Shown: in pieces, positions 1-11,296 of the stretch | Layout: each line of letters opens with the position of its first letter | How positions within the stretch are numbered: the first letter of the stretch is position 1 | Assembly: GCA_039583875.1 (NCBI GenBank) | Contig: CM077158.1 | Location: 123,687,900-123,751,899 of the forward strand | Source of the DNA: Platanthera guangdongensis | Lineage: Eukaryota > Streptophyta > Magnoliopsida > Asparagales > Orchidaceae | Reading direction: 5' to 3' | DNA: 64,000 nt | Notes under the pieces: generated by a model | Databases searched by the model: none | Told to the model about the DNA's origin: nothing | The model's input: only the letters and a program-made list of their open reading frames with translations | Position numbers and translations under genes: made by a program

Positions 1-2111
1 TGCGATACAGAGTACCATGCGAAGTCGCATGCTCGCGTGCGTAAAAATATAATAGAAGAAATTTCTAAGTATACAAAATAGTTTATACTTTTCACAATGC
101 GTATCAAAATTTTATTATTACTCAAAATTAGAATCACGGTGAATCATTCGGTCACGCGTAGGGAGAAAGTAGATGAATCGCTAGGCGAGCATTGCCGAAG
201 ATCGGGGCTCCGGATAACGTCCAAAGGAATCCACCAATGTCGGTGACCATATGCTTGCCTTTTCGCATTCTCTCCACGACACTGGTTTGGTTCACACAAG
301 AATCAGTAGGACTAAAGGTGAAGAGATGGGGCTTGGGTTTCGGTGAGGTAAACAAGGATAAACAAGAAGGCTATGCACCTAACCCAAAGGAGCTAGTATG
401 AAGGGAATCCATCAGCTAACCAAAAGATATGCGGGTACACCACACCCCCAAACTAAACTTTTAACATATGGGTGTGTGCACCGCCTACTCCAGATATAAT
501 CACATTTCCAAAATGATTTTCAATTTTTCTTTTCCTTTTCACTTTTTTTTTCTTTTTCTTTACAAATATTTTTTTTTCTTTTTCTTCATTTTATTTTCAC
601 AATTCAGCAAATATAATATTGGAGCACATCCACATAATCACAAGTAAAATCACCACATCACATCCCAATATTAAAATGTAAACACTAAAGCTCGACTTGG
701 GAGTGCGACTAGGATCGGCTTTGAGGCTTTGGTGAACTAAAGGTGGAGCTGAATCAAAAGGAGGGTAGGCACAATGGGGCTAGCGAGGATATGATGTTAG
801 GAACGGTACAAAGCTCAACCGGGCCAAAATGATGGCCTACATCACACTCATGCATGACTAACCTATACCCATGCTTCAAGAATAGCTTGGGGCAAGTTCT
901 TAGCCAACGAGAAAGACTATCCATCCTCTAGACTCGAGCAATACGAACCTAACGACCGTCTACACACATCCCTAAGCTACCGTCGGATTCACACCGGATT
1001 CACCAACTTTTGAGTAGAATAAAAAGTATTTACGCAATTAGAAAATTATAAAACTAAAAGCATACAGAAAAATTAAATCTACTCGAATTTCTACACGAGA
1101 CGAGAGCAGTTGACTAGGAATACAACAAGGCCAACATTTTACTCCATCTCACAATCCTATGTCAGCACCATAATTTTCCCAAATCTAACAAAGAAATGAG
1201 TTTAACTCGCAGCACGCAAAAAGCTAAGCACGAGCTCATGTGGGTGCAGTGGTGTGTGATGCAATGAACTAAGCATAATAAAACAATAAAAGCTTCTAGT
1301 ATGCACAAGAAATGTGCACGTGCAATAGGTAACAAAACTAGCTCTCCCCCAGACTTAAACTAAGAAATACAACAGATGATATAGAAATTAAAATAATAAG
1401 GAGCTAAGGGAAGAGGTTACCCAATGCTCAGCCAGTGAGCATACCAGAAGGCGCATGGAAACCTGAAGCAGGCCCGCCATATGAAGAATCACAACCCTGC
1501 CAATGCAATTTTCCAAGAATACCTGCAGGGGTGAGCTCCGCAAAAACAAAACAAAATATACAAAAAGAAATGCTAAAACTAAAATAGACATGAAAAATAA
1601 AAATGCAGAAAAATGAAAGATAAGTACTGGGGTTATTGTCATCCCAGCACGACTTATTACATTCTAAACAGTTCTAGCTAATGGGCCTATGAAATAAAAA
1701 ATGCACAGGTAATTGTTCCAATATCCGATTCGGTAACGGGTACCGATACGGTGATAGAACAGTTACCCCTCTGCCTAAATAATCATACCTGCTCCTCGCA
1801 GGCAGAGGAAATAGGAAGTAGGATGAGGAGGAGGCCTGGTCCTTACTCATCTCACCACAAAACAAATCCTTGCCTAGCAAGGTATCGTCTATCACAGGCC
1901 CGCAGGAGGCAATGGCAACGGCATGAGCACAAAGCTCATCGTCATCCCAACGTACCTGTGGAGACTCATCCTACACAGGCTCAGATAAGGAAGGGGGATC
2001 AAGTAATAAAAGAGAAGAAGAACTAAAAGAATAAGAAAATGGGAGAGTGATCCCGGTGTCACTCTCAGCAGGATCCAAGCAGAGATCACTGTCGGTGTCA
2101 TATGAGTCGTA
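1..2111 (-). other. Non-coding body of element A
   Basis: In the minus sense this contains polypurine-like G-runs at about 1344-1356 (complement of CTCCCCCAGACTTAAAC) and about 456-470 (complement of ACCCCCAAACTAAAC). An A-rich stretch lies at about 590-514 (T-rich on the plus strand). A short conserved ORF fragment spans 355-152. About 150-1140 is a diverged homologue of 6890-7798, so this body belongs to a repeated family. Nothing recognisable is seen in the first 150 bases. Confidence 0.5.
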
Positions 2112-2831
2112 TCAAGGGGAATCCGATAACTCAAGGTCCGCGGTGGTAAGTGGAACGGCCTCATCCAATAAGGAGGTGCAAACCTCCGCATCGGAAAGGG
2201 GATATTCCTCATCCCACCGGGGTGCGTAAAAATGTTCCGAAGATCCACCGTCTCCGTCGGAGATAGAGGAATCATCATCCCACTTCGGCGCAACCTCGGG
2301 CACCGAATCATCCACAATCACGGCATCATCAACCGACTCACAAAAAAGAGGAATAGCACAATCCGGCAAAAATTGCGGAGGGGCAAGGCTGCTCTCAAAA
2401 TCAAGCACTGAATGAGCAGGCCCCATCGCAAAATCATTCGTTGACGCCACCCCGTCGACGACCGGAACAATCTCATCGTCCCATACAGGAGCGTCCATGA
2501 GTTCCTGCTCCACTTTTTGTTGGCTAACACCAGAGTGATCATCATCACTCAAGGAAAGCTCGTAAAAAGGGATCGAGGGACCCATGAAAGAGCTGTATGC
2601 GGCTAGAGATTCTTCGATAATCTCAACGGGTAGAGAATGAGCAAAGTGAGTTATGTCAGTGTATGGGCCCTCAGAGCGAGAAGGCTTGCACAAACGAGGG
2701 CAATTCTTCAACATGTGGCCCTCACCTTGACATAACAAACACCGAATGCAATGCTCGACATTCATAACAGTAATGGCATCGATGGATCGGCGCAAAGTGT
2801 CAAGGACACGGCACTCAGCATCAGAATCCAT
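2112..2831 (-). CDS. Small zinc-knuckle, acidic Gag-like ORF
   Basis: This is the only substantial ORF in element A and lies about 210 bp downstream of the primer site. Starting at the ATG at 2831 it encodes about 239 residues. Near the N-terminus is a CX2CX4HX4C zinc knuckle (CLLCQGEGHMLKNC), typical of retroviral nucleocapsid. The rest is rich in Asp, Glu and Ser, with no recognisable capsid domain. Ordinary Gag has the knuckle at the C-terminal end, so this layout is unusual. It could be a Gag remnant reduced to RNA binding plus an acidic tail, or an ORF specific to this family. The frame is intact, which is notable in so decayed a region. No host homology is claimed. Confidence 0.5.
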   Translation of the reverse strand: MDSDAECRVLDTLRRSIDAITVMNVEHCIRCLLCQGEGHMLKNCPRLCKPSRSEGPYTDITHFAHSLPVEIIEESLAAYSSFMGPSIPFYELSLSDDDHSGVSQQKVEQELMDAPVWDDEIVPVVDGVASTNDFAMGPAHSVLDFESSLAPPQFLPDCAIPLFCESVDDAVIVDDSVPEVAPKWDDDSSISDGDGGSSEHFYAPRWDEEYPLSDAEVCTSLLDEAVPLTTADLELSDSP

Positions 2832-3043
2832 CACGAACAAAAATAAATGCTGAAAAAGTGCTAAACAGCTAAAATAAAAATAGCACGGATCTGCTATCTA
2901 AATCAAAAATCAGAAAAGGGGAAAAAGAAATAAGCAAAATAATAATTCTAATACCAGAAGCAAATAATAAAAAAAATGATATGCACAAATGGAAAAGGGC
3001 TTCAATCTATAATCTCCCTCTCCAAAAACTCACACGACTGTGT

Positions 3044-3061
3044 TCCCCGACAACGGCGCCA
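3044..3061 (-). other. Primer binding site, tRNA-Asp type
   Basis: The plus strand reads TCCCCGACAACGGCGCCA. This matches 17 of 18 bases of the 3' end of plant tRNA-Asp(GTC), the usual primer of Athila elements. It lies 6 nt from the LTR edge and sets the element's orientation as minus. Confidence 0.8.
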
Positions 3062-3990
3062 AAACCTTGATGCGTAAGATCACGGTAGTGAACCGGTCGC
3101 ACAAGTAATATAAAATGGGGGTTTTCCCAAGTATCGATCTCACAAGGAACACAGTAAGGTGGAGTTAATTTCGAGGAGGACTTGAGATTGAAGTCCTTAA
3201 GTAGGAGCTAACTAAGGGGGGGTTTTGATGTTGCGGAAACAGAAAATAAAAGGTTAACAACTACTCCTATGCAACGCCGCTATGCGATGCTTCGCCAGGC
3301 GGGATGGAAGACTAGTCGGGCTGCTATGCACCGAATCGCTAGGCGGATGGACGAGAAGGCTAGCGGATGAGGGGGTGAGAATGGCGGAATGAGGGTCGTA
3401 AGCACCTCTTCGCTATGCACGCCACTAGCAATTGCTAGTGCGGCAAGGGTGGATGGAATATGGCGCAACTCAAGTAAATATAACGAAAACATACAATCAC
3501 ATAGACATAATTGTACACAACATTTACAAACTAAGTATACTTCATCAATATAATTAATGTTAAACACCAATATTCAACAATAAAGCAAGTACAAGTCAAG
3601 AGATCGACCGAATCCGAAGTCTTGCTGAGGATTCACGGTTGGAATCGTCGGGTTGTCATTCCGCGTCCAAGCTCGGTCCTCAACTGCTTCCGGGATAGAG
3701 AAGGGCTGTCACCACCTTCCAAAGGCCCGTCTTCTTCGTCTCACGATAGCGGACGAAGTTTGCTAGCTTTCCTTTGCTTGATGGCTATGGCGTCAAAACT
3801 CTACTTGAAGCTCACGGATGAAGGAGAAGGCCGAGAGGAAGCTCCGGCTCGGATTTGGCAGTGAAAGCTTGCCCGGAGCACCTCCCTAGGGTGGAAGATG
3901 AAGGGGAACAGCGGAGAAGGCGAAAAACGGCGGAGGAAATGGGCGATCTGTGGATCTTCGTGCGGCTTTTTGATTAGGGCGAGACCTGCA

Positions 3991-4000
3991 CTATTTATAG
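3991..4000 (-). promoter_or_regulatory. TATA box of element A LTR
   Basis: The minus strand reads CTATAAATAG immediately downstream of the palindromic array. It is the only good TATA match at the expected place in this LTR. Confidence 0.6.
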
Positions 4001-4014
4001 AAAAGAAGAATTGA

Positions 4015-4400
4015 ACAATGCGCACGATGACAGGCGCACGACCAGTGGTCATGCGCACTATGTCCTATGCTCGTGCGCACTGGCAGGGAATACCAGGAAG
4101 AAGAACTGGGATAATGCGCACGAGTAGTGGCGCACGACCAGTGGTCGTGCGCACTAAGTCCAATGATCGTGCGATTACCCAGACAGGACTCTAGAAAAGA
4201 GGAATCAATGCACACGATCAGTGGCGCACGACTGGTGGTCGTGCGCAATATGTCCAGTGGTCGTGCGCTTACCCCAGGCTGATTCGGGAAAACAAAGAGT
4301 AGTGCGCACGATCGGGGGAGCACGACCAGTGGTCGTGCGCAGTAGATCCCATGATCGTGCGCAGTATTCCTGTTTCACAACCATCCCGGAACACGCACAC
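4015..4400. repeat. Palindromic tandem array in U3 of element A
   Basis: There are four copies of an approximately 95-bp unit; the core starts at about 4035, 4131, 4225 and 4319. The core is a palindrome with 11-bp arms GCGCACGACCA and TGGTCGTGCGC around one centre base. Partial copies of the CGCACGA arm flank it. The array ends next to the TATA box. Confidence 0.85.
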
Positions 4401-4637
4401 GACCCCTGTACCGAAAGGAGAAACCAATCACTAATTTGTGCAGACATTCCAGACAATAACAAAAAGGAGTACAGACTAAAAGAATAACACAATACACAAC
4501 CACGGGCTAAAATGTGCACTTCCTATGGAAATAAAGACAGGATGAAATATATATGATAATGAACTAAAAGTGAAGTGCAACCGCGTGAAAACTATCCCAG
4601 ATGAGTCCGAAAATAGGTATATAAAGTGGACTCATCA

Positions 4638-5140
4638 GTAAACACATAAAGCAACAGGATGTCATCCAAAAGTTTAGACATGATCTGAAGACATGAAAAA
4701 TTCTTGCTAATTTAGTTGAGCCCAGCAAATATTTCCCCAAGACTTATCACTATTTTTAAAGACAGAGGATAAAGGCAGAACAAATCTCCAAATCTAAGAT
4801 TGACAAAGGCAAAAAGGTAGCAGATGACAAGGTGTCTAAAGTGAAATCAAAGATACAATTTGGAAAAGGCATAGTCATCAAAGTACCAGAGGATTCTTAG
4901 AATATGTTTTTTAGCCATTATGTAACTTTACTTTTAGATCAGTGTAACAAATCAAACAAATGTAACCCTTGAACAAATTTGTAATGAAAAGTTTGGTTGC
5001 TCTATGTTCCTTATGTATTATCAATTGTGTCACTTCATTTGTTGTTCAGCACTGTTGAATTTATAACTTTATCATCATATTTTGGTATCATGTTATATAT
5101 CATTGAATTGGGGTTATGACTTCTCCAAATAGGGCGAGAT
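4638..5140 (+). other. Internal 3' tail of the Copia element
   Basis: A short lysine-rich open frame runs from about 4765 to a TAG at about 4899, ending IQFGKGIVIKVPEDS. It is probably the C-terminal end of a degraded element ORF. AT-rich untranslated sequence follows, and the PPT-like GGGCGAGAT abuts the LTR at 5141. Confidence 0.4.
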
Positions 5141-5409
5141 TGTTGGGTACATTGGACACAATGTACTTGATTTGAAGATGCCTTTTCAACTCTTTGATAT
5201 ACATATATTTGTATTTGATGTACATTTAAGTTTATGTTTGCAGGTTGTTTATTTCATATTGATAGGACAGGTGGACACAAGAAGTTGACTATTTTTGAAG
5301 GAAAATTGTCTAAGTATCAAAAGCGTCGAGTGGAGTCAGCAAAGTGCTGAGTAAAGTCAACAAAGTCTACATCCAGCAACTTACAGTGCAAAAAAATGGC
5401 TATTTACAA

Positions 5410-5915
5410 AAGTGTCGACACACTCCGTCTATGTCGACACCTTTGCAGAATCTGTGTCGAGACAAGTCAGCTAACTCGACATAGAGAAGATTCAAGATAG
5501 CTGTGTCGAGACAAGTTAGTTGTCTCGACAACTTGAAGACTAAGTTGGCTTACTTGACACTGCAAAGCTTAAAGTAGTTTTGTCAAGACAGTACAACTGT
5601 CTCGACACAAAGAAGAAAGGAAATTTTACTAAGTATATTTTTGTCAAGACAACTCAACTGTCTCGACACAATGAAGAATTAAAGCAAAGACATCCTGACA
5701 TCAGGCAGATAGTTGTGTCGAGACAATCAAACAATCTCGACACAAGGCAGAATTAAAAGATTTTGTCACAGACAACGCTTGTGCCGATACATGTCAAGTT
5801 TCTCGACACTTTCAAATTATAAATGAACATTCTTCTAGGTAGAATTATGTCAAGACAGCCAAGATGTCTCGACACAAGTGTCGGGGCACTTTGGACATCT
5901 CGACACTTATGTTTC
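5410..5915. repeat. TGTCGAGACA / TGTCTCGACA inverted-repeat array
   Basis: About seven units are spaced 50-80 bp apart. Each pairs a TGTC(G/A)AGACA arm with a TGTCTCGACA arm across a short loop. Seven exact TGTCTC or GAGACA hexamers occur (starts 5459, 5508, 5521, 5598, 5659, 5720, 5865); this is the canonical auxin response element sequence. The array ends about 30 bp before the TATA box. Confidence 0.85.
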
Positions 5916-5944
5916 AGAAAAAGTGCAGAGTCAACACAGAACGA

Positions 5945-5952
5945 TATAAATA
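5945..5952 (+). promoter_or_regulatory. TATA box of Copia LTR
   Basis: The sequence TATAAATA lies directly downstream of the inverted-repeat array, at the expected U3/R position. Confidence 0.6.
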
Positions 5953-6702
5953 TCCAGATCATTTCACCAATTTAATCTGTAGATTAAGGTGGATCTGATC
6001 TATAATCACTTCAAGCAAATCAAGCCGATCAACATCAAGTAGATTACAGATCCAGAGAAGCAACTTTTCAGCAAATCAATTTATCAAGAAGAAATTCATT
6101 GCTGCTGAATTGAAGAATCTGTGCTAACAGATATGTCAGACTACAAAAATTCTATTTTCTAAATATTATTGGTTATATTTTTACCACTAAATTTTTGTAA
6201 GATCACCTTGAGATCTGAGTAGGTAGGAGATCTAATCCTTGAGTTGTAAGAATAATTTATAAAATCTGATGTAGGGTTCTTGAGGGACCTGAGGCAGGTG
6301 GTTTTTGGTGAATCACTGAGTTGTAAGCCTAATTTATAAAGATTGGGAGAGGGTTCTTGAGGGACCTGAGGTAGGAGATTGGGAGAATCTCTATGGTAGG
6401 ACATATTGGTCTGAGTGTAGGTTTCGTAACAGAAACTAAGACTGTAGGATCCTTGGATCTGAGTTAAAGAGGAGGAACTATAACCTTATCTAGCACATTG
6501 CTAGTGATGAAGAAGGGGGAAAGTGGATGTACCCTAGATAGGGGAACCACTATAAATTCTTTTTGTGTTGTGTGCTGTGATTTCTTTTGCTTGTGTTGTG
6601 ATATGAGTTTTGTAACTGCTGAAATAGTTAAGTGATTGAGATTTGCTAAAGTATTTTAAAAAGTCACCAATTGACCCCCCTCTAGGTGATTATCTACCCA
6701 TA

Positions 6703-7798
6703 GGATTATCATTTAATTAGGGCCAGTTCCAGCTTTTCTAGAATTGGGTAACTGGTTTCAGCACTCTTTAGGATATGACTGATGTAGTGTATGGGAAATT
6801 GTTTCTTGCCTTCTTCTTGAACTAGAAATGAACTGATGATATCTTTCCCGACTCCCAAGTATAAAAATTCCATGGCTCGAGATAACCTCCATATAAATCC
6901 ATCAATGTCTATGGACATAAGGTCACCCATTCACACTCTCTCCATAGCACAGTTTGACTCAATGCGCAAATCTGTTGGACTTTAGGTTTGGAATGGGATT
7001 GGGTTTAGGTGAGGTAAATAATGATAAAATCGAAGGCTTGTGCAGCTAATCCCAAATATGCTAACACGATCAAAAACTATCCACTTGACACAACAATACA
7101 CACAAGCGCACCACGCCCCCAGACTTGGACTTGAAAAACGTGGGTGTGTGCACCGCCTACTCTCCAACAAAAACTTTCATACAAATATTTTCAATTAAAT
7201 TTTTTCTTCTTTTTTTATTCTTTTTTCTTTTCACTTTTTTTCTCAATTTCCATTTCTAATAATAATTTTTTTCACAACAATTTTTCTTTCATCACATTTT
7301 CAATAAGGCACATCCACATATCTACAATATAATCACCCCATCAACACTCCAAATAAATAAAATGATATATAACTAAAGCTCAGATTTGGATGTTCGACTA
7401 GGATTGACTATTTAGCTTTGGTGAGATGAAAGTAGAGCTAACTAAAAGGATGGGTAGGCGCAATCGGGCTAACGAGTATAGAATGATAGGAATGTTACAA
7501 AAGCTCAACCGAGCCAAAATGAAGGCCTACATCACATTCGTGCGCTTGACTATCTGTGTACCCATGTTTCGAGAATCTCTTGGGACAATTTCTCAGTCAC
7601 TGAGAAAGACTATCCTTCCTCCCGACTCGAGCAATTTGAGGTTAATGAATGTATACACACATTCCCACACTACCGTTTGATTCACACCAGATTCACCAAT
7701 TTTTAGTTGAGTAAACAATATCTACTCTAATAGAAAAGAATAAACTAAAAGCGTAAAAAGAATTTGAATATACACAAATTTATATATGAGACATGAGT
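6703..7798 (-). mobile_element. Fragment of a second Athila-like element (B)
   Basis: This segment lies between the Copia LTR and Tekay-1. Positions 6890-7798 align by eye with 230-1110 of element A, including the GTGGGTGTGTGCACCGCC block (7140-7160) and the adjacent G-run complement. Sequence agreement is roughly two thirds. Tekay-1 interrupts it at 7799, at the point matching about 1105 in element A. Its missing part would be beyond the far end of Tekay-1. Confidence 0.5.
6709..6930 (-). pseudogene. Ty3/gypsy RNase H fragment fused to element B sequence
   Basis: The first 20 or so residues resemble the 355-152 fragment of element A (DIDGFIWRLSRA here, DIGGFLWTLSGA there). The rest is a Tat-type RNase H start (YLGVGKD, then SSFLVQEEGKK, HYISHIL and YPILEKLELAL). 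The order is unusual, because RNase H normally lies upstream of the G-run found here at about 7117. It may be a captured fragment or a recombinant. It is too short to be functional. Confidence 0.55.
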
Positions 7799-8859
7799 TG
7801 TAAGACCCCCTTCCCGGATCCCAAAACACGGCACGAAGGGGGTCTTATGCCCGGAACATCTGCCTTGCGGTAGCATTAGCGCACGGGCTAACCTGTACCA
7901 CAAGACGGCTATTCTGCCGGCTACAACCTATATCAATATAAACATGCCAACCCAATCATAATATAAAAGAGAGAGAAGTCAAATCCACACTAAGTATACA
8001 GTCCAAATATAGCAAATAAGAGAAGCTAAAAGATGCTTCTACAATGTCAAAGTACAGCTATAAAACATTGCCCAAACGGGCTACATCAGAGTCGCTCAAC
8101 ACTCACATCCATAACTGACGGTAGCGATGGTACCGTCACTTCAGGCCATGTCGTCTGGGCCTGGTTGTCCTACTGCAAAGTCTGTGGCTACTCTACCTGC
8201 GAGGTGACCTCGTAAAAATGAAGACGTATCAACCGTTAGTCGAAAAGACTAAGTGGCTTCACATCCGCTCCCCCGGCGACTCCTGGGCACCGGGCGGAGA
8301 AAGGAACAAGGGTACAAGTATAATAAATAGTATAACAGGTACAAGCAGGTGGTAATGGTACAATAAGATTACTAGCATTATATTCTAGCAGCTCTATATA
8401 AACAATAACAAACTATTAAGTGCAAGTATCTACAGCAGGAAAGCAACTTAACTTATATGTATACCTATACAAGCTTATAAGTTAAGGATCGGGTTACATA
8501 AAAGTAACTCATCATATAAGAGTGCCCATACAAACTTATACGATGAGGATCTTGTTTGTTCAATGCTATGTAATGGTATGTATGTTGTGCAGTGACTCAC
8601 CCATGATCATACACATGCAATTTCTATGTCGACACAGACTATAGTTCCCACTATTCGAGCAGGTAGCTAACCTCTCAGGCATCAACCGCCGTGGCCAGGA
8701 GGCGACAGTAGAGCGGGCATCTCTACTACTAGGCGGGTATCCACACTACTTCACCTAGGCCTCCATACGCCTCGATGCTAAGAACACAACAACGGAGCCC
8801 ATGCGTACTATGTCCCAGCGGGGTCTCAAGTAGATGTGCACCGACAACACAGCCCAAAC

Positions 8860-9215
8860 TGGCCTTGTGTGACCCGGAAGGGGCCTCGGAAGAAAGCACG
8901 ATGACACAGCCCAATCGTTCACTTTGTGCGGGAGGGGCCCCAGGACGTGAACACCGAGGACACAGCCCAACCGCCCAAAGTCTAACTGTCAACTCCCGTC
9001 GGTGTGATGATCGGCGAGCCCGTAGACCTGCCACACTATCCTTAACCCAGTATTATGACACCGTGTGTCGACTCACACCGCATGCATATGCCACATCACT
9101 ATGATATGGAAGGGGCCTCGGAAGTGCGCACGAGGACACAACCCAACCATCCACTCGACACGGAAGGGGCCCCGGGACGTGAACACTGAGGACACAGCCC
9201 AACTGCCCATCTATA
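8860..9215. repeat. Direct repeats inside Tekay-1 LTR
   Basis: A GGAAGGGGCC...GACACAGCCCAA unit occurs at about 8870, 8930, 9105 and 9160, in two alternating forms. The same block is present in the other LTR at about 17110-17460, so it predates the insertion. Confidence 0.6.
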
Positions 9216-10501
9216 CCTCATCTCAACACTAACCCAACTAGTGACGGTCAACACCGCACTTACACCTTTCCACAATGCTACCCGTAGGGAGACAACACTC
9301 TAAGCATTGAACTTCTAAATTCAATTCGTTAAACAGTTATTCATATGGCCGTAGATTATCCTCCTACATGTCATACCAAATGATTTCAACACATTATAAA
9401 CATGATGCACATTTATATTAGTCTACAAATTTCTATCAAATCAATTCGTTTAAGTATGCTTCGTTTCACAAATCAATTTCATGGGATCCAATCAATAAAC
9501 TTCATCAATTATAGAACGAAGATGATTAACATAAAAGTGTTCACCCAAACCTCAAGTTAGTTGCGACATTGAATCCACTGAATCCAAGCCCATGTTATAC
9601 CAAACCCAGAATTTAAGTGCAGAATAAATCTGGATAGCAACTTCGATTGTAGATTACCGAGGCTATATGAATCCGATGAAGGCGTGTAACCCCTCGATGG
9701 AAAGGTCTCTCCATGGGTTACAACTTTCATATTCAAATCACCACCAAGATTGGAGAGTATCCTATTTGAAATAATCCTTGAAGTCCGCTGCATAGAGAAC
9801 ACAATTTCTGCATGCAGGATTTATCGGACGCCATTTTCGTTCAGATATTCCTGTGGCTACATACTTCTCCTAAAGTCGTGAAACCACTTGTTGGAAAGGT
9901 ATTTTCGAGGACTTCAACTTTCGTGTTTATTCGATATCCTAGATCTGGAAATATCACACCTGAAAATGGCCATGAAAATCGTTGCGTGCAGAACACCTAT
10001 TTTGCACGCATCGTAAGGTGGAATGAATGGCATCGGTTCATCTTCCTCCTCAAGTCGGTCTTCCAAAATCACACCAAAAATTCCTCCTCCCTTATTTAAC
10101 CTCATGAGGCCATGACTCTTCACGAAACCATCCCCCATCTTCACATAGAAGGTTGGAGAGGTTGAAGACACCACTAACCTTAGAGCACAAGCCCTAGAAC
10201 GACCTCTTCCTAGAGAAATCACCATCTCACTAGTCTAGACTCTTTTGAGTCGACATCTCGCCTAGATAACTACAGATCTAGCACCAAGGGAGAGGGGAGG
10301 AAGCTCACCTCATTTCCTGCATTTCCACTATTTCCGGCCATGAATCTTGTGACTCTTCTCGGCGGCATCTTCTCTTTCATGACGACGGTGGATCTCCTCC
10401 TCTAGAACTTCCTCCAGCAACTTCCTTCTTTCAATAGGAGTTTCTCTCAAAAAATAGGGGATGAAATGAGCATGAAAACGGCTAGGGTTTTCACTTCCCC
10501 T

Positions 10502-10511
10502 TTTATATAAA
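10502..10511 (-). promoter_or_regulatory. TATA box of Tekay-1 LTR
   Basis: The minus strand reads TTTTTATATAAAAGG immediately downstream of the palindromic array. Confidence 0.55.
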
Positions 10512-10514
10512 AAG

Positions 10515-11090
10515 GTGACACGGGTAGGGATACGCCTGTGTCCTTACACGTGTCCTGCTTCGAGCGAAGCGCCAATGACGGTTGCAGTGTCAGTTCAATA
10601 CTCGACACGCGTGTCCTGACCCGTGTCCATATAACACGGCCGTGCTCCCTGGCCGTGTCCTTCTCTGGATATATTTCGACGAACTCAACTCGACACAACG
10701 ACACACGGGTAGGGACACGCCCGTGTCTCTACCCGTGTCAAACAATTCATAGATCTCGACACGTAGTTCATCGATATCGACACACTCTGTCGAGTTTAAC
10801 TCGACACACACAGGTAGGGACACGCCCGTGTCTCTACCAGTGTAATACAATTTGCCAATCCCGACACGCAGTTCGTCGATCTCGACACGCTGTGTCGAGT
10901 TCAACGCGACACACACGCACACGGGTAGGGACACGCCCGTGTCTCTACCCATATCACTTCACACACGTAGTGACATACCCATGTCACTACCCATATCCTT
11001 CTCTGGACATACTCGAGTCATCGACTCGAGAGCTGGCCACTCCCACACGGGTAGGGACATGCCCGTGTCTCTACCCGTGTCCTATGCTTG
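10515..11090. repeat. Palindromic array in U3 of Tekay-1
   Basis: Four to five units each contain a nested palindrome. Outer arms are ACACGGGTAG and CTACCCGTGT, inner arms GACACG and CGTGTC. Clear centres lie near 10720, 10826, 10935 and 11060. The array stops beside the TATA box at 10502-10511. It is missing from the second LTR only because that copy is cut before this point. Confidence 0.85.
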
Positions 11091-11296
11091 ACTGATTTCT
11101 CCTCCTTTTCACACGAGTTACCCAATTTTCAGCACTACCCCTGAAACCAAGTCAGCTCTCCTGACTCAAAAACACGCACGAGGGGCCTAGTGCGATTCGG
11201 GATGTTACGAATCCTATAAACAAAATAAAAGATTTCGTCCCCGAAATCAGGCTTATGCTATGGGGAGAAAAGCATAACAGTAAATATAATATTCTT

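Larger units (their letters stand above)
1..4637 (-). mobile_element. Non-autonomous Athila-like LTR element A, 5' half
   Basis: Read on the minus strand, this holds a 5' LTR (4637 to 3068), a tRNA-Asp type primer site, a small zinc-knuckle ORF and a long non-coding body that leaves the window at base 1. No reverse transcriptase, RNase H or integrase is visible, so it probably depended on enzymes from a related autonomous element. It was inserted into a Copia element whose 3' end continues at 4638. Its other LTR lies outside the window, so the target duplication cannot be checked. Assignment to the Athila/Ty3 group rests on the primer site and the TGATG...CATCA ends, not on coding domains. 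Confidence 0.7.
3068..4637 (-). repeat. 5' LTR of element A
   Basis: This 1570-bp segment begins TGATG and ends CATCA, a 5-bp terminal inverted repeat that includes the TG...CA dinucleotides. The primer site lies 6 nt inside it. In the sense direction it contains a palindromic array (4400 to 4015), then a TATA box (4000 to 3991), then the R/U5 part. Confidence 0.8.
4638..6700 (+). mobile_element. Copia element fragment, internal tail plus 3' LTR
   Basis: The last 500 bp of an internal region are followed by a polypurine-like GGGCGAGAT and a 3' LTR on the plus strand. The 5' part was separated by the insertion of element A at 4637/4638. No polymerase domain remains here. Copia assignment rests on the TGTTGG start, the PPT context and the CCCCCTCTAG motif near the LTR end. 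Confidence 0.65.
5141..6700 (+). repeat. Copia 3' LTR
   Basis: The LTR begins TGTTGGGTAC. It ends near TCTACCCA at 6700; the exact end could be up to 6703, because the expected mirror TACCCAACA is mutated. CCCCCCTCTAG occurs near the 3' end. U3 carries an inverted-repeat array followed by a TATA box at 5945. Confidence 0.7.
7799..11209 (-). repeat. 3' LTR of Tekay-1
   Basis: This 3411-bp LTR ends, in the sense direction, with GGGGGTCTTACA at 7799. Its sense start reads CGTAACATCCC, so the first T of the canonical TGTAAC has changed to C. In the sense direction it holds a palindromic array, a TATA box, and a long transcribed part with direct repeats. Confidence 0.8.

Noticed and set aside
9812..10225. 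Overlapping ORFs near 10 kb as a gene on either strand
   Set aside because: They are within the Tekay-1 LTR, and the other LTR copy (17.9-18.4 kb) has them broken.
10515..11090. Repeats with regular spacing that look like a CRISPR array
   Set aside because: The units are imperfect palindromes with related, non-unique spacers inside a plant LTR, and no cas genes are present.
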